Assembly (NCBI GenBank): GCA_023399355.1
Contig: JAEWQC010000276.1
Coordinates: 7,467 to 71,466 of the forward strand
From: Bacillota bacterium
GTDB lineage: Bacteria; Bacillota; Clostridia; Acetivibrionales; DTU013
DNA: 64,000 nt
Direction of reading: 5' to 3'
Shown: in pieces, positions 1 through 8,652 of the stretch
How positions within the stretch are numbered: the first letter of the stretch is position 1
How the letters are laid out: every line of letters starts with the position of its first letter
Made by a program: the position numbers and the translations under genes
Notes under the pieces: model-generated
Seen by the model: only the letters and a program-made list of their open reading frames with translations
Database searches by the model: none
Told to the model about the DNA's origin: nothing

Positions 1-140
1 TCATCCGCACCTTTTATTGCGATTAATCCCTTATACCCCATATGAAGAAAAGTTACGCTCATAATAGCAGCATCCTCTTCCCTGATATCAGGTATGGAGA
101 TCATCTCATTCCCGGCAGGTATGAATTTGCCCTTGGACAA
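1..140 (-). CDS. 5' end of an unrecognised CDS, cut by the window edge
   Basis: An open frame of 46 codons runs off the left edge. It starts at a TTG (138-140) preceded by a G-rich stretch that could be a ribosome binding site. The translated fragment begins LSKGKFIPAGNEMISIPDIR. I do not recognise the family. It lies downstream of the LacI-type gene, behind a palindromic operator-like site (183-196), so it is probably the first gene of the operon that regulator controls. The start codon is uncertain; a GTG a few codons upstream is possible. Confidence 0.4.
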   Translation of the reverse strand, partial: MSKGKFIPAGNEMISIPDIREEDAAIMSVTFLHMGYKGLIAIKGAD

Positions 141-182
141 AGTTAGCACCCCCACTTTCTAGAATTATGCAATCTTTACAAA

Positions 183-196
183 TTTAAACGTTTAAC
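183..196. promoter_or_regulatory. LacI-type operator candidate
   Basis: The 14-mer TTTAAACGTTTAAC contains the perfect 12-bp palindrome TTAAACGTTTAA with the central CG typical of LacI/GalR operators. It sits between the LacI-family gene and the downstream partial CDS. A 13/14 match lies at 1451-1464 and a weaker match at 1322-1336, both upstream of the regulator gene. Confidence 0.55.
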
Positions 197-232
197 CTGA
201 GGCTTATAATAAATCTTTCAGTTTATGATTTA

Positions 233-1270
233 TTATATAGAGTTCAGTCTCTTTACTGATTTTCTTTCGATGATATTAAGCGGAAGTACTTTTTCCATCG
301 GTTCATATTTGCCTTTTCCCTCGATCATATTGACAAGCGCCTCGGCAGCAGCCACTCCTTTAGCCGTAATATCCTGACCGACTGTTGTCAAAGGCAGCAA
401 AGAATACTTCAGGATGGAGATATTGTCAAAGCCTATTACCGATATATCGTCGGGCACCTCTATGTTATTATCCCTCAGACTGTTGACCAGGCCCAGGGCG
501 ATCATATCGGCGCTTGCAAACACAGCTGTTATTTTTCCATGCCTGTGTGCAGCAATGGTCCTGCCTGCTGCACAGCCTTGCTCATAGCTTACTGATCCGT
601 CGAACACATAATCCGGATTGTAAAAGATACTTGCTTCATTCAGTGCTCTTTTATATCCTAAAAACCTTTTCTCATTGACACCGTCATGTTTTATGCTTCC
701 GGTAACAAGGGCAATCTCCCTGTGTCCTTGATCAATAAGGTATTTTGTGGCTATATAACCTCCATATTCATCATCAATGCCGACCTTGAAGAAATAGTTA
801 TCGCTGATATAACTGTCAATCAGTACAATTGGAATGCTTGCCTGCTTGAGTTCCTCGTAAAACTGTTCCTGGTATATTCCCATGATGATGGCACCATCCA
901 GATTCCTTTGTACGGACGTATCAAGATAACTATTCCCCTTTTCCACCCCCGACAGAAGCAAATGGTAACCGCATTCCCTGAGTTTCGATTCGACTCCGCT
1001 TACTATCTCGCTGTAGAAAGGGTTTGTCAGCAACATTTGCGACGAGTCCTCCGTCTGAGGAATAATGACGCCTATCAGGTGTGAGTTGTTTTTAACCAGA
1101 CTTCTGGCCGTAAGGTTCGGTATATAGTTCAATTCCCTGATGGCATTTTTAACCTTTGATACCGTCGCATCGGATAGCTTGTACTCCTTACCGTTCAGCA
1201 CATATGATACGACTGCAGGGGTTACTCCGACAGCTTTTGCTATATCTTTGATTGTTGTTCTTTTAATCAT
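233..1270 (-). CDS. LacI/GalR-family transcriptional regulator
   Basis: The 345-residue protein has the family architecture. An N-terminal helix-turn-helix and hinge helix occupy about residues 4-60, with TIKDIAKAVGVTPAVVSYVLNG reading as the recognition unit. A periplasmic-binding-like sensor domain follows from about residue 62 (LIGVIIPQ onward). Such proteins repress or activate sugar-utilisation genes when a sugar or sugar phosphate is absent or present; the ligand cannot be read from sequence. Operator-like palindromes lie upstream of this gene and upstream of the following partial gene, suggesting autoregulation plus control of that gene. Confidence 0.9.
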   Translation of the reverse strand: MIKRTTIKDIAKAVGVTPAVVSYVLNGKEYKLSDATVSKVKNAIRELNYIPNLTARSLVKNNSHLIGVIIPQTEDSSQMLLTNPFYSEIVSGVESKLRECGYHLLLSGVEKGNSYLDTSVQRNLDGAIIMGIYQEQFYEELKQASIPIVLIDSYISDNYFFKVGIDDEYGGYIATKYLIDQGHREIALVTGSIKHDGVNEKRFLGYKRALNEASIFYNPDYVFDGSVSYEQGCAAGRTIAAHRHGKITAVFASADMIALGLVNSLRDNNIEVPDDISVIGFDNISILKYSLLPLTTVGQDITAKGVAAAEALVNMIEGKGKYEPMEKVLPLNIIERKSVKRLNSI

Positions 1271-1321
1271 GTCGCATCCTTTTGATTCTGCCGTGTATAC
1301 CTGTTCATATATCGCATTTAA

Positions 1322-1336
1322 GTTACACGCTTAACC
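1322..1336. promoter_or_regulatory. Second LacI-type operator candidate
   Basis: TTACACGCTTAACC with its preceding base matches the 183-197 site at 12 of 15 positions and keeps the central CG. It lies about 50 bp upstream of the lacI start codon, where a bound repressor would block its own promoter. Confidence 0.35.
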
Positions 1337-1450
1337 TTATATTTTTTTATTATTATAATATATTCCTTTTTTTGTAGGATACAAGTACTATAATATACTT
1401 ATATATCGCTCGGGTAAAGAGCTCATTGTTCTGAAAAAGAGATAAGTTTA

Positions 1451-1464
1451 TTTAATCGTTTAAC
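1451..1464. promoter_or_regulatory. Third LacI-type operator candidate
   Basis: TTTAATCGTTTAAC differs from the 183-196 site at one of 14 positions. It lies in the 283-bp gap between the regulator gene (start at 1270) and the end of the queT-like gene (1554). The rest of this gap is AT-rich and presumably holds the lacI promoter. At 1530-1553 an 8-bp unit (TTTAACTG/TTTATCTG/TTTAACTG) is repeated three times next to the queT stop codon. Confidence 0.45.
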
Positions 1465-1553
1465 TCTACTATAATAATAATACCGAAATGTTAGAAATAC
1501 AAGTACTTTTTAAAATATTTTCAGAAGAATTTAACTGTTTATCTGTTTAACTG

Positions 1554-2051
1554 TTAACTTTTAAAAAGCCTGCTTCGATTCTTCTGTACAAATAGTAGCA
1601 GCGGGTATCCCATTACATAGCAGGCTATCAGTTCTCCAAGCGCCACAAAACCCATCGTAATCAAAACCGGGGCATTGATGGAAAGCTTCAGTATGATTGC
1701 CACAGCAACCGCATTAAGGATGACAGGGGGTAATGGAGCAAGGTATTTCGAGGGCATTTTCCATGTGAGAACTGCTGCAAGCAGTGTGGCAAAACTCCCA
1801 AGGAAGATATCGTACGGTCCCGCCCCGACAAAGATGTTCGCTGTCAGGCAGCCGACAAAAAGCCCTGGAATTGCAGCCGGTGTGAAAAATGCGAGTATCG
1901 TAAGCACTTCGGAAACTCTCACCTGTATCTGCCCGGAACCTCCCGGTATTGCAATCGTCAGTACGGCATACAACGCCGCTATTACTGCCGCCTCCACCAG
2001 AAATCTTGTTTTAAATCCTGTTTTGGTTCTTGTTTTATACATGTAGTGCAT
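1554..2051 (-). CDS. queT: QueT-family transporter (queuosine precursor ECF substrate-binding component)
   Basis: From the ATG at 2051 the protein is 165 residues, the usual QueT length, with about five hydrophobic segments. The motif region around AIPGGSGQIQVRVSEVLTIL is typical of QueT. The family is the membrane S-component of an energy-coupling factor transporter importing a queuosine precursor such as preQ1. The open frame extends to 2195, but that extra part covers a structured leader. I chose 2051 because GGCGGAGAGAGG directly precedes it; the ATG at 2042 is nearly as good. No ECF ATPase or T-component is in this window. Confidence 0.8.
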   Translation of the reverse strand: MHYMYKTRTKTGFKTRFLVEAAVIAALYAVLTIAIPGGSGQIQVRVSEVLTILAFFTPAAIPGLFVGCLTANIFVGAGPYDIFLGSFATLLAAVLTWKMPSKYLAPLPPVILNAVAVAIILKLSINAPVLITMGFVALGELIACYVMGYPLLLFVQKNRSRLFKS

Positions 2052-2168
2052 CCTCTCTCCGCCTATCATCCTGTCCTTCGAAAAACCGAAGGAATATCCG
2101 TTTGTTCCAGCTTTGCTGGACGCACCGCAACAAAAAAGAGCGTCTCCGCTCTGCAAATCAACATTATA
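2052..2168 (-). promoter_or_regulatory. Promoter and structured 5' leader of queT, possible riboswitch
   Basis: A TATAAT -10 box lies at 2163-2168 on the minus strand; the -35 is weak. The following leader of about 110 nt can form three hairpins. One has a GAGCG/CGCTC stem followed by six T (about 2131-2153), a terminator-like arrangement. The others have CCAGC/GCTGG and CCTTCG/CGAAGG stems. queT genes are often controlled by preQ1 riboswitches, but I cannot match this leader to the preQ1-I consensus. The class is undetermined. Confidence 0.35.
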
Positions 2169-2260
2169 TGCCACATGTAATAAATCATGTTGCATAACCC
2201 GTAGTTTTGTTTACAGACAGGATGGTTTCGAACTGTCTTTTATTTTATTCGGCTTTCTAA

Positions 2261-2285
2261 TTTCCGGTATCTTCCATACCGGAAA
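2261..2285 (-). terminator. Inverted repeat after the esterase gene, possible terminator
   Basis: TTTCCGGTAT and ATACCGGAAA form a perfect 10-bp stem with a 5-nt loop about 90 nt beyond the esterase stop codon. The T-run on the minus strand is poor, so termination is uncertain. Confidence 0.4.
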
Positions 2286-2376
2286 CTTTCACAGACACCG
2301 TATCAATAGAGCCTTCATTATTTTACACCATATACAGGGTGACTGCAACCATTTTTATACCCGTCCGCACTTGTAC

Positions 2377-3294
2377 TTAGTCCTTCGCAGTGTAGAATTT
2401 AAGGTAATCTTTCTCACTGGCCTGTCTCAATGTATGTCCACCGTCCATCAAATGGATTTCCGATTTGATTCCCCTCTTCTGTAAGGCATCATACAGGGAT
2501 TGGATCCCCACAGTGAACGGATCGTTGGCCCCACCACAATCAAGATATACGTTCAGTTTGTCAAGCCCCTTCTTTTTGTCGTACTTGACTATATCAGTTA
2601 TTTCATCGGTATTCTCATTTGGAAACAGCCATTTTTCCAGCTGTTTGTCGGAATAATCGCTAGAAACCACCGCAGGACTGTATCCACCAACCTTGCTGAA
2701 CAGATCGGGATGGTGGAAGGCTATACGAAGGGCGATCATCCCCCCCATGGAGAATCCTCCGATATACCTGCCATCCGACGATGTTACGGTACGGTAATGA
2801 GCATCGATATATGGAACCAGTTCCTTGCTTAAAAATTGATCCATGTTCCTCTCATCTAACTTCCCATCGTCCTCCACATCCTTGCTGATTTCCTTCAGTG
2901 TGGCATCCCTTGTATAGGGAAAAACCATAATGACCGGCTCAATCCCGCCATTATCTATTAACTCGTCGGCCGTTCCGGCAATGCCTTTATCTATCCACAT
3001 GGATTCATTCGAGCCATAGCCGTGCAGCCCGTACCACACGGGATAATCTTTTTTGTCGCCGTAACCCTTCGGCAGATAGATCTTGCAAGGCATTTCCCTC
3101 CCCATGTAATTACTCTTCACAGACAGGTCCATGATCCGGGACTCCTTTAAGGGCTCACTGACGCCGGAACTGCGACGGTCTGCGTTTATACCGCTGCAAC
3201 CGCAGAACATAAGTCCTGTAAGGGCCGCTAAAGATATCAATGCCGCATTTTTAAATTTCTTACATCTTCCTGTTTTTACACTGCTTGAACGCAT
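2377..3294 (-). CDS. Esterase D-type alpha/beta-hydrolase lipoprotein
   Basis: The protein is a secreted lipoprotein esterase of the esterase-D/feruloyl-esterase type. A signal peptide with a lipobox-like end (LMFCGC) is followed by an alpha/beta-hydrolase fold. The oxyanion region HGYG, the nucleophile elbow GFSMGG (Ser about residue 182 from this start), an acidic residue in DCGGAND and a C-terminal GGH supply the catalytic elements. The ATG at 3294 follows GGAGG by 11 nt; a TTG six codons upstream is the alternative. It likely cleaves ester side groups from a polysaccharide or xenobiotic; the substrate is unknown. It appears monocistronic. Confidence 0.8.
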   Translation of the reverse strand: MRSSSVKTGRCKKFKNAALISLAALTGLMFCGCSGINADRRSSGVSEPLKESRIMDLSVKSNYMGREMPCKIYLPKGYGDKKDYPVWYGLHGYGSNESMWIDKGIAGTADELIDNGGIEPVIMVFPYTRDATLKEISKDVEDDGKLDERNMDQFLSKELVPYIDAHYRTVTSSDGRYIGGFSMGGMIALRIAFHHPDLFSKVGGYSPAVVSSDYSDKQLEKWLFPNENTDEITDIVKYDKKKGLDKLNVYLDCGGANDPFTVGIQSLYDALQKRGIKSEIHLMDGGHTLRQASEKDYLKFYTAKD

Positions 3295-3427
3295 AATGTA
3301 ATATTCCTCCAAACTCTATATTTTAATTATATAAATTTTTGATTATTTATATATTAACTTATTTTTGATATATTCTACATTTTTAGTAAAATTCCTCTAT
3401 TTCTCAACGTTGTTCTGTTTTCTATAC

Positions 3428-3468
3428 AAAAAAGAGCTCTCCCAAAACTTTGGTTTTGAGACAAGCTC
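3428..3468 (-). terminator. Rho-independent terminator of the GH18-SLH gene
   Basis: A long imperfect stem (3434-3468) is followed on the minus strand by six T (3428-3433). It begins about 43 nt past the GH18-SLH stop codon. Confidence 0.85.
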
Positions 3469-3510
3469 CATCTATTCCCGTATTAACACAATAGTTCACT
3501 TGTTTTCCGC

Positions 3511-5151
3511 TTATTTCACTGCCAATATCACACTGCTTGCAAGGTAAGGCACCGACCTGTCCATCAAGGCTGCCATCTGCCCGCGGACAATTCTGTCGCC
3601 GGGGTGGAAGCTGCCATCCGGGTAACCTTGCAGTATTCCTGCGGCAGCTATCCTGTTTATGGCTTCATAGGACCATGGAGCGCCCTTGGGAGTAACATCC
3701 GGAAATACAGAATTTGCTGCTGTGCCAGGTTTCAGGACCCTATCGAGCAATACCGCCATCTGTTCCCTCGTTAATGTCGCATCAGGGTCAAATTTGCCGG
3801 CTCCGGTTCCTTCCACAATACCATATTTCCTGGCGGCTTCGATTTCAGTCCGTGCCCAGTGGTTTGCGGTATCGGTAAAAGTTGCCTGGTACTGGACCGC
3901 AGTGGTGTCAATGCCTAGCGCTCTTACCAGTATCACTGCAGCCTGTGCTCTTGTAACCGGTGAATCCGGCATGAATTGCGTATCGGAGGCACCTATCATC
4001 CAACCCTTGTTAACCATATCCAGTATAGATTGTCTTGCCCAACTACTCTGTGCGTCCTTGAAGAAAACACCGTTCAGCCACAGTGAATAGTAATCCCATG
4101 TATTCTGGGTTTCCTGTCCGAGGCTCCAGCTTCCGGTGCCTTTGAGATCATACTTCTCCACAAGTGCCAGCTTGCTTTTTATGGATGCTTCATTTTCAAA
4201 CCAGATGTCATATTTTCCTGCATCCAGGGTTCTGCCGAAAACCTGTGGTTTCACGTCACTGCTCAAAATAGTAATGGTCGCCTTCGGTGACTTCTGGATA
4301 CTGTCGTATGTGATCTTGCCTTGATATTTCGCAATCAGGCTTTCCACCGTCGTATTGCTGATACCGTATCCGCCATAGCTGGAGCCCTGTTTCCACAGTC
4401 TTCCGTAAAAAGCCACCCCCAGCACAAGTTTATTTGCAGGCACCTTTTCCAATGCTGCATTTATGGTTTTTTCCACAAACGGGTATCCCGCTACAGGGCC
4501 AGCCGGGCCGCCCTGATAAGACTCGTCATAAGCCATAAGCATCAGATAGTCGCTGTATTGTGCAAGAGCCGCAAAATCATATGAACCATACCAACCTGTT
4601 GTCGAGCCGTAAGGGTTCGGTGCAACGGCGATAGACAAGCTCTTTCCGGCAGGCAGCTTTTCTCTCAGCAGCCTCATGAAATCCGTATTGCTATCTCTTT
4701 CAGTCTCTGTTAAATTTTCAATATCCACATTTATACCATCAAGATTGTATTCCTCTATTGCAGATGCTATCTGCGACGCCAGCACCTCTCTATTAGCCAG
4801 TGCATTTATCCCTGTCTGCCTGTCCCAGTGGTTGCTTAAAAAGGGTGTTACCTTTACTCCCCTTGCATGCATTTCTTTTATAAAATTCCGGTCTACAGCG
4901 ATTGTAAGCTTTAATGTACCATCTGCATTCAAGTCAAAATAGCTGGGTGAAATGTCATTCAGAGATCCCCCTGTACCATCTACATAATGTGTATATGAGC
5001 TTGAATTACCGAAATAGACATAGCTCATGTTGAACCTTTCGTCCTTTTCAGAAACCGTTGCAGCAGCTGAAACAGCTCCTGCAGTATTAAAAGCAAACAT
5101 TATCATTGCCAATAAGGCAAGCTTTCCTTTTAGGCCTGTTACAAAACTCAA
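3511..5151 (-). CDS. Surface-anchored glycoside hydrolase family 18 protein with three SLH domains
   Basis: The protein is about 546 residues. A signal peptide is followed by a GH18 TIM barrel with the catalytic signature DGINVDIE (about residues 138-145, the final Glu being the acid/base). Three S-layer homology repeats occupy roughly the last 170 residues. GH18 enzymes cleave beta-1,4 bonds in chitin or peptidoglycan-like polymers; the barrel resembles the spore/cell-wall YaaH-type branch more than true chitinases. SLH repeats bind pyruvylated secondary cell-wall polymer and fix it to the surface. I chose TTG at 5151 because GGGGGTGG lies six bases upstream and it puts the signal peptide at the N-terminus; the frame itself opens at 5226. 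Confidence 0.88.
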   Translation of the reverse strand: MSFVTGLKGKLALLAMIMFAFNTAGAVSAAATVSEKDERFNMSYVYFGNSSSYTHYVDGTGGSLNDISPSYFDLNADGTLKLTIAVDRNFIKEMHARGVKVTPFLSNHWDRQTGINALANREVLASQIASAIEEYNLDGINVDIENLTETERDSNTDFMRLLREKLPAGKSLSIAVAPNPYGSTTGWYGSYDFAALAQYSDYLMLMAYDESYQGGPAGPVAGYPFVEKTINAALEKVPANKLVLGVAFYGRLWKQGSSYGGYGISNTTVESLIAKYQGKITYDSIQKSPKATITILSSDVKPQVFGRTLDAGKYDIWFENEASIKSKLALVEKYDLKGTGSWSLGQETQNTWDYYSLWLNGVFFKDAQSSWARQSILDMVNKGWMIGASDTQFMPDSPVTRAQAAVILVRALGIDTTAVQYQATFTDTANHWARTEIEAARKYGIVEGTGAGKFDPDATLTREQMAVLLDRVLKPGTAANSVFPDVTPKGAPWSYEAINRIAAAGILQGYPDGSFHPGDRIVRGQMAALMDRSVPYLASSVILAVK

Positions 5152-5260
5152 TGTATTCCACCCCCATTCCACATATACCTTACAACATGAGCCTTTCGAA
5201 AGCAATGAACAATTTATGTAAACCAAATTAAAACTGGTCCCTATAACGCATCTGTTTAAG

Positions 5261-5289
5261 GAAAATGTTTCGATTGCAGAAACATTTTC
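5261..5289. repeat. Perfect 11-bp inverted repeat upstream of the GH18-SLH gene
   Basis: GAAAATGTTTC and GAAACATTTTC are separated by 7 nt. The repeat lies about 110 bp upstream of the GH18-SLH start and is not followed by a T-run on either strand. An operator or RNA hairpin is more likely than a terminator. Apart from this and the small ORF at 5450, the 5152-5749 gap shows nothing I recognise. Confidence 0.5.
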
Positions 5290-5449
5290 TTATCATCGCT
5301 GCGTTTCTACAAGGTGAAGATATGTTCACCGACAGAAAATCAAAACGATATACTCTCCCGGCTTTTTGCAAAAGCAGAAGAGCCAAGTGGTAAGGGAGAT
5401 CTTTTGCCTTGTTATAATAAGAAATAGACTAACTGAATATAAATGAAAT

Positions 5450-5569
5450 ATGAAAAGATTGATAGCCTTTTACATAACCAAAAGGAAAAAAGCGTTAATC
5501 CTGATTGCTCTCATGATTCCGCTTATATTTCTTGTACTGTTGATATTAAGTCTCGCTTCACTTCCCTGA
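5450..5569 (+). CDS. Possible 39-residue single-pass membrane peptide
   Basis: The frame encodes a peptide with a basic N-terminus (MKRLIAFYITKRKKA) and a continuous hydrophobic segment of about 22 residues ending LSLASLP. A TATAAT hexamer at 5413-5418 could be its -10. There is no convincing Shine-Dalgarno, and the -35 is poor. The charge and length resemble small membrane proteins, including type I toxin peptides, but no family can be named. It runs opposite to both neighbours. Confidence 0.35.
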   Translation: MKRLIAFYITKRKKALILIALMIPLIFLVLLILSLASLP

Positions 5570-5749
5570 CTGTAATGGAAATTGCCATACGTTCATCTAT
5601 TTAATTAAGATAATACTTTATTGTCATGCCGGATCGAAAATGCTTCTGATCTGAAGCTGAGCGCTGAGCTCCTTCAGTGCAAGCAGGATGGACACATCCA
5701 CGGTTCAGCTCTTGAATGCAGTCCTCCTGCCGGATCGTTTGTGCAGGAT

Positions 5750-7252
5750 TTATAACTTAAGTAATTTTACTACCTCAGCTTTCATCTCTTCCCTGCCACA
5801 ACTCATTTTATGAAGGATTTCTTTATCTGCAAGCCCATTTAGCCCAGCGGGTATTTTTAGCTTACATTTTTCAGCGAGGATATCCAGCAATTCGAATTCC
5901 GTTTTTCCTTTAACTGCATCCTCACCCAATATTGCTCTTGCAACACTTTCATTGAATTTGAACGGACTTGCTGTCGAAGCAATAATGGTTCTGGTCATGT
6001 CTCCGGTGGAAATCACATATTTGTCATAGACATCTATTCCAACAGCAGTATGGGTATCAACGACATAATCGTACTCGTCATAGATTGCCTTGATTGTTTT
6101 GATCGTATCCGATTCGGAAGTGCATGAAGCCCAAAATAATTCCGAAATTTTTTGTCTGGCATCTCCATTGACCGTATATTTGCCCTCGGTTTTCAGCTTG
6201 TTCATCCAATCGGACACTTGCTGTCCATCGTGTCGCGTAAGTTCAAAAAGTAATCTTTCAAGATTGCTTGAAATTAAAATATCCATGGATGGAGATATGG
6301 TCCTTTTAAACTCTCTGTTGCGATTATATACTCCCGTATTGATGAATTCGGTCAGCACATCATTATCATTGGACGCGCAAATCAGCTTTTTGATCGGAAG
6401 ACCCATTTCTCGTGCATACCAGGCCGCAAGGATGTTTCCGAAATTACCTGTGGGTACCGCAAAATTTACAAGTTCGCCATTGTTTATTACTCCCGAAGCC
6501 AGAAGGTCGGCATAAGCGGAAAAATAGTAAACGATTTGAGGTACCAGCCGCCCCCAGTTAATCGAATTTGCAGAGGAGAATTTGAAGCCTTTCTGAAGCA
6601 TTTCAGCATTTAGTGCGGTATCCGAAAAAATTGCCTTCACACCGTTCTGCGTATCGTCAAAATTACCTTTGACAGCTATCGAACAGACATTTCCGCCTTC
6701 CTGCGTCACCATCTGCATCTTCTGCACCTGGCTGACACCGTCTTCAGGGTAAAATACGATGATCCTGGTGCCCTTTACATCCTTAAATCCTTCAAGCGCA
6801 GCTTTTCCAGTATCTCCAGAGGTAGCGACCAATATTACCGTTTCAGCATGCTCCCCTGTTTTTTCAACTGCCTTGACCAGAAAACGGGGCAGGATCTGCA
6901 GGGCTACATCTTTAAAAGCACAGGTAGGGCCATGCCACAATTCCAATATATATGCGTTGTTATTAAGCTTTCGAACGGGCACAACTGCATCTGTTTCAAA
7001 TTTATTACCGCCGTAGGCACCATTAACACAATCCAGCAGTTCCTTATGGGTATAATCATCAAGATAGCGTTCAAGTATGAAGACCGCTCTCTCTCTGTAA
7101 CTCATGCCTGCAAGCGCATATATTTCATCCTGGGTGAGCTTTACAGCGGTCTCCGGTACAAAAAGGCCTCCATCCGGCGCAAGCCCCTGCTTTATAGCCT
7201 CTGCCGATACGATATTGTCTGTCCCGCCGCGTGTACTTCTATAATACATCAT
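5750..7252 (-). CDS. thrC: Threonine synthase
   Basis: A 500-residue PLP enzyme converting O-phospho-L-homoserine to L-threonine, the last step of threonine biosynthesis. The N-terminal YRSTRGG is typical. The PLP lysine lies in HGPTCAFKDVALQ (Lys about 114), and the glycine-rich phosphate-binding segment reads SGDTGKAA. Length fits the long (yeast/E. coli-like) ThrC form. The start is preceded by AGGGGG. No homoserine genes are adjacent, so it seems to stand alone. Confidence 0.95.
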   Translation of the reverse strand: MMYYRSTRGGTDNIVSAEAIKQGLAPDGGLFVPETAVKLTQDEIYALAGMSYRERAVFILERYLDDYTHKELLDCVNGAYGGNKFETDAVVPVRKLNNNAYILELWHGPTCAFKDVALQILPRFLVKAVEKTGEHAETVILVATSGDTGKAALEGFKDVKGTRIIVFYPEDGVSQVQKMQMVTQEGGNVCSIAVKGNFDDTQNGVKAIFSDTALNAEMLQKGFKFSSANSINWGRLVPQIVYYFSAYADLLASGVINNGELVNFAVPTGNFGNILAAWYAREMGLPIKKLICASNDNDVLTEFINTGVYNRNREFKRTISPSMDILISSNLERLLFELTRHDGQQVSDWMNKLKTEGKYTVNGDARQKISELFWASCTSESDTIKTIKAIYDEYDYVVDTHTAVGIDVYDKYVISTGDMTRTIIASTASPFKFNESVARAILGEDAVKGKTEFELLDILAEKCKLKIPAGLNGLADKEILHKMSCGREEMKAEVVKLLKL

Positions 7253-7426
7253 CTTATCCCCCTGGTATAAATGTTGTTTTAGTCGTCATATTTTCACTGT
7301 AATTCCCGCTAGTGCCCGTATTAAAAAGTTTTTTGGTCATGAGAAGCTTAACTTATATAATAATATAAATAAAGACAAAATAAAAGAAAGACTTTTAAAC
7401 ACTCCGGTTTTTTGCCAGGGCCAAAT

Positions 7427-8497
7427 TCAAATATTCAGATTCATTGCCGCCTTTCTACCTGATTCATACAGGGCATGTTTTTGATCAAGAGAAAGTTCAA
7501 AATCCAGAAAACCGACACTGCCTGTATCAATTTCTCCGTTAAATGCAAGCGCAGCTGGATTGTCTTCCGGCGAGCCTATATCATGTACCGCTGTTACCAG
7601 GCTCTTAAAAATGGACAGCGGAGTCTTCAGGTTGATGGTTTTCTTTTCAGAGGACCGCAGTCTGAAGCCTGCCGCAGGTATGCCGCTATTTCCCATCAGC
7701 CAGGTAGGATAAGAGTCAAGGACACCCCCATCCACCAAATTGTATTGAATCAAAGTGTCTCCTTCTCTTTTGGCAATTACTACAGGCTTAAATGCAAAAG
7801 GAACAGCCGTGCTGATCCGGATAGCCCTGGCCACCTCCAGATCATCCGGCCTGATCCCGTAAAAGGCGGCATCATCAGGCAGTATGACAACCTTCAGCCT
7901 ATTGCAGTCGACGCCGGTCATCCTTGCTCTATACCCCGATGGATTGCTCTCATCCGCCTTTCCTCCCCTAAGATCCGCAAAGGTTCTTATTCCCCTTTTT
8001 AGCAGAACCCCTGCCATCCATTCTTCAAGCAAGTCCCCGTCAAACAGACATCCATTCTTGCAAAGCTTGAGAATACCCTGCAAGATTCCCCTTTTTTGAT
8101 CAGGTTCATCATGTATGTTTCTGCTGCGGGGTGTAAACTGATTCAGGAAAAGTTCCATGATTTCTGCCGGGTACAGCTTGCTTTGTCTTGCATATGCAGA
8201 CAGGTATCTGACTGCGGGGACTTTCTTTTCAATGGTATTCAGACTAAACTTATCCAGTTCAAGAGCCTCTAGAGTATTCCACATTCCTTCGGTATTGTAG
8301 CCCGCACAAGCAAGAGTTGCAGCAATCGCCCCCGAAGACACGCCCGCCAGATTCACGGGCATGTAACCTTTCTTCCTGATGGCATCAAAAGTGCCCACAT
8401 AGGCAATCCCCTTTACTCCTCCCCCGCCCAGCAAGATGTTCAACCGCCTTATATTCCGATACATCCACACCACCCGCCTAAAAATTCTCCGGGGCAC
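7427..8497 (-). CDS. Patatin-like phospholipase
   Basis: A 356-residue lipid acyl hydrolase. The glycine-rich oxyanion loop GGGGVKG (about 24-30), the nucleophile elbow GVSSG (Ser about 54) and the second dyad residue in VDGG are all intact, so it should be active on phospholipid or other acyl esters. There is no signal peptide. A GTG start at 8497 is preceded by GGAGGGG; the ATG at residue 12 is a weaker alternative. Confidence 0.9.
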   Translation of the reverse strand: MPRRIFRRVVWMYRNIRRLNILLGGGGVKGIAYVGTFDAIRKKGYMPVNLAGVSSGAIAATLACAGYNTEGMWNTLEALELDKFSLNTIEKKVPAVRYLSAYARQSKLYPAEIMELFLNQFTPRSRNIHDEPDQKRGILQGILKLCKNGCLFDGDLLEEWMAGVLLKRGIRTFADLRGGKADESNPSGYRARMTGVDCNRLKVVILPDDAAFYGIRPDDLEVARAIRISTAVPFAFKPVVIAKREGDTLIQYNLVDGGVLDSYPTWLMGNSGIPAAGFRLRSSEKKTINLKTPLSIFKSLVTAVHDIGSPEDNPAALAFNGEIDTGSVGFLDFELSLDQKHALYESGRKAAMNLNI

Positions 8498-8535
8498 CGA
8501 ACCCCTCCAGAGTTATTTACATGCAAATCCGCAGC

Positions 8536-8573
8536 AAAAAATATAGTACTGCAATAACATCACAGTACTATAT
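8536..8573 (-). terminator. Rho-independent terminator after the TPR gene
   Basis: ATATAGTACTG and CAGTACTATAT form an 11-bp perfect stem (8541-8573). Six T follow on the minus strand. It lies about 80 nt past the TPR protein stop. Confidence 0.8.
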
Positions 8574-8652
8574 TATCCTGGCATTTGTTGTTTCGAGCAT
8601 GTACGGGCGGTAATTCCACCTCCATAACAAGGTTATCTCCTGAAAATTTCAG

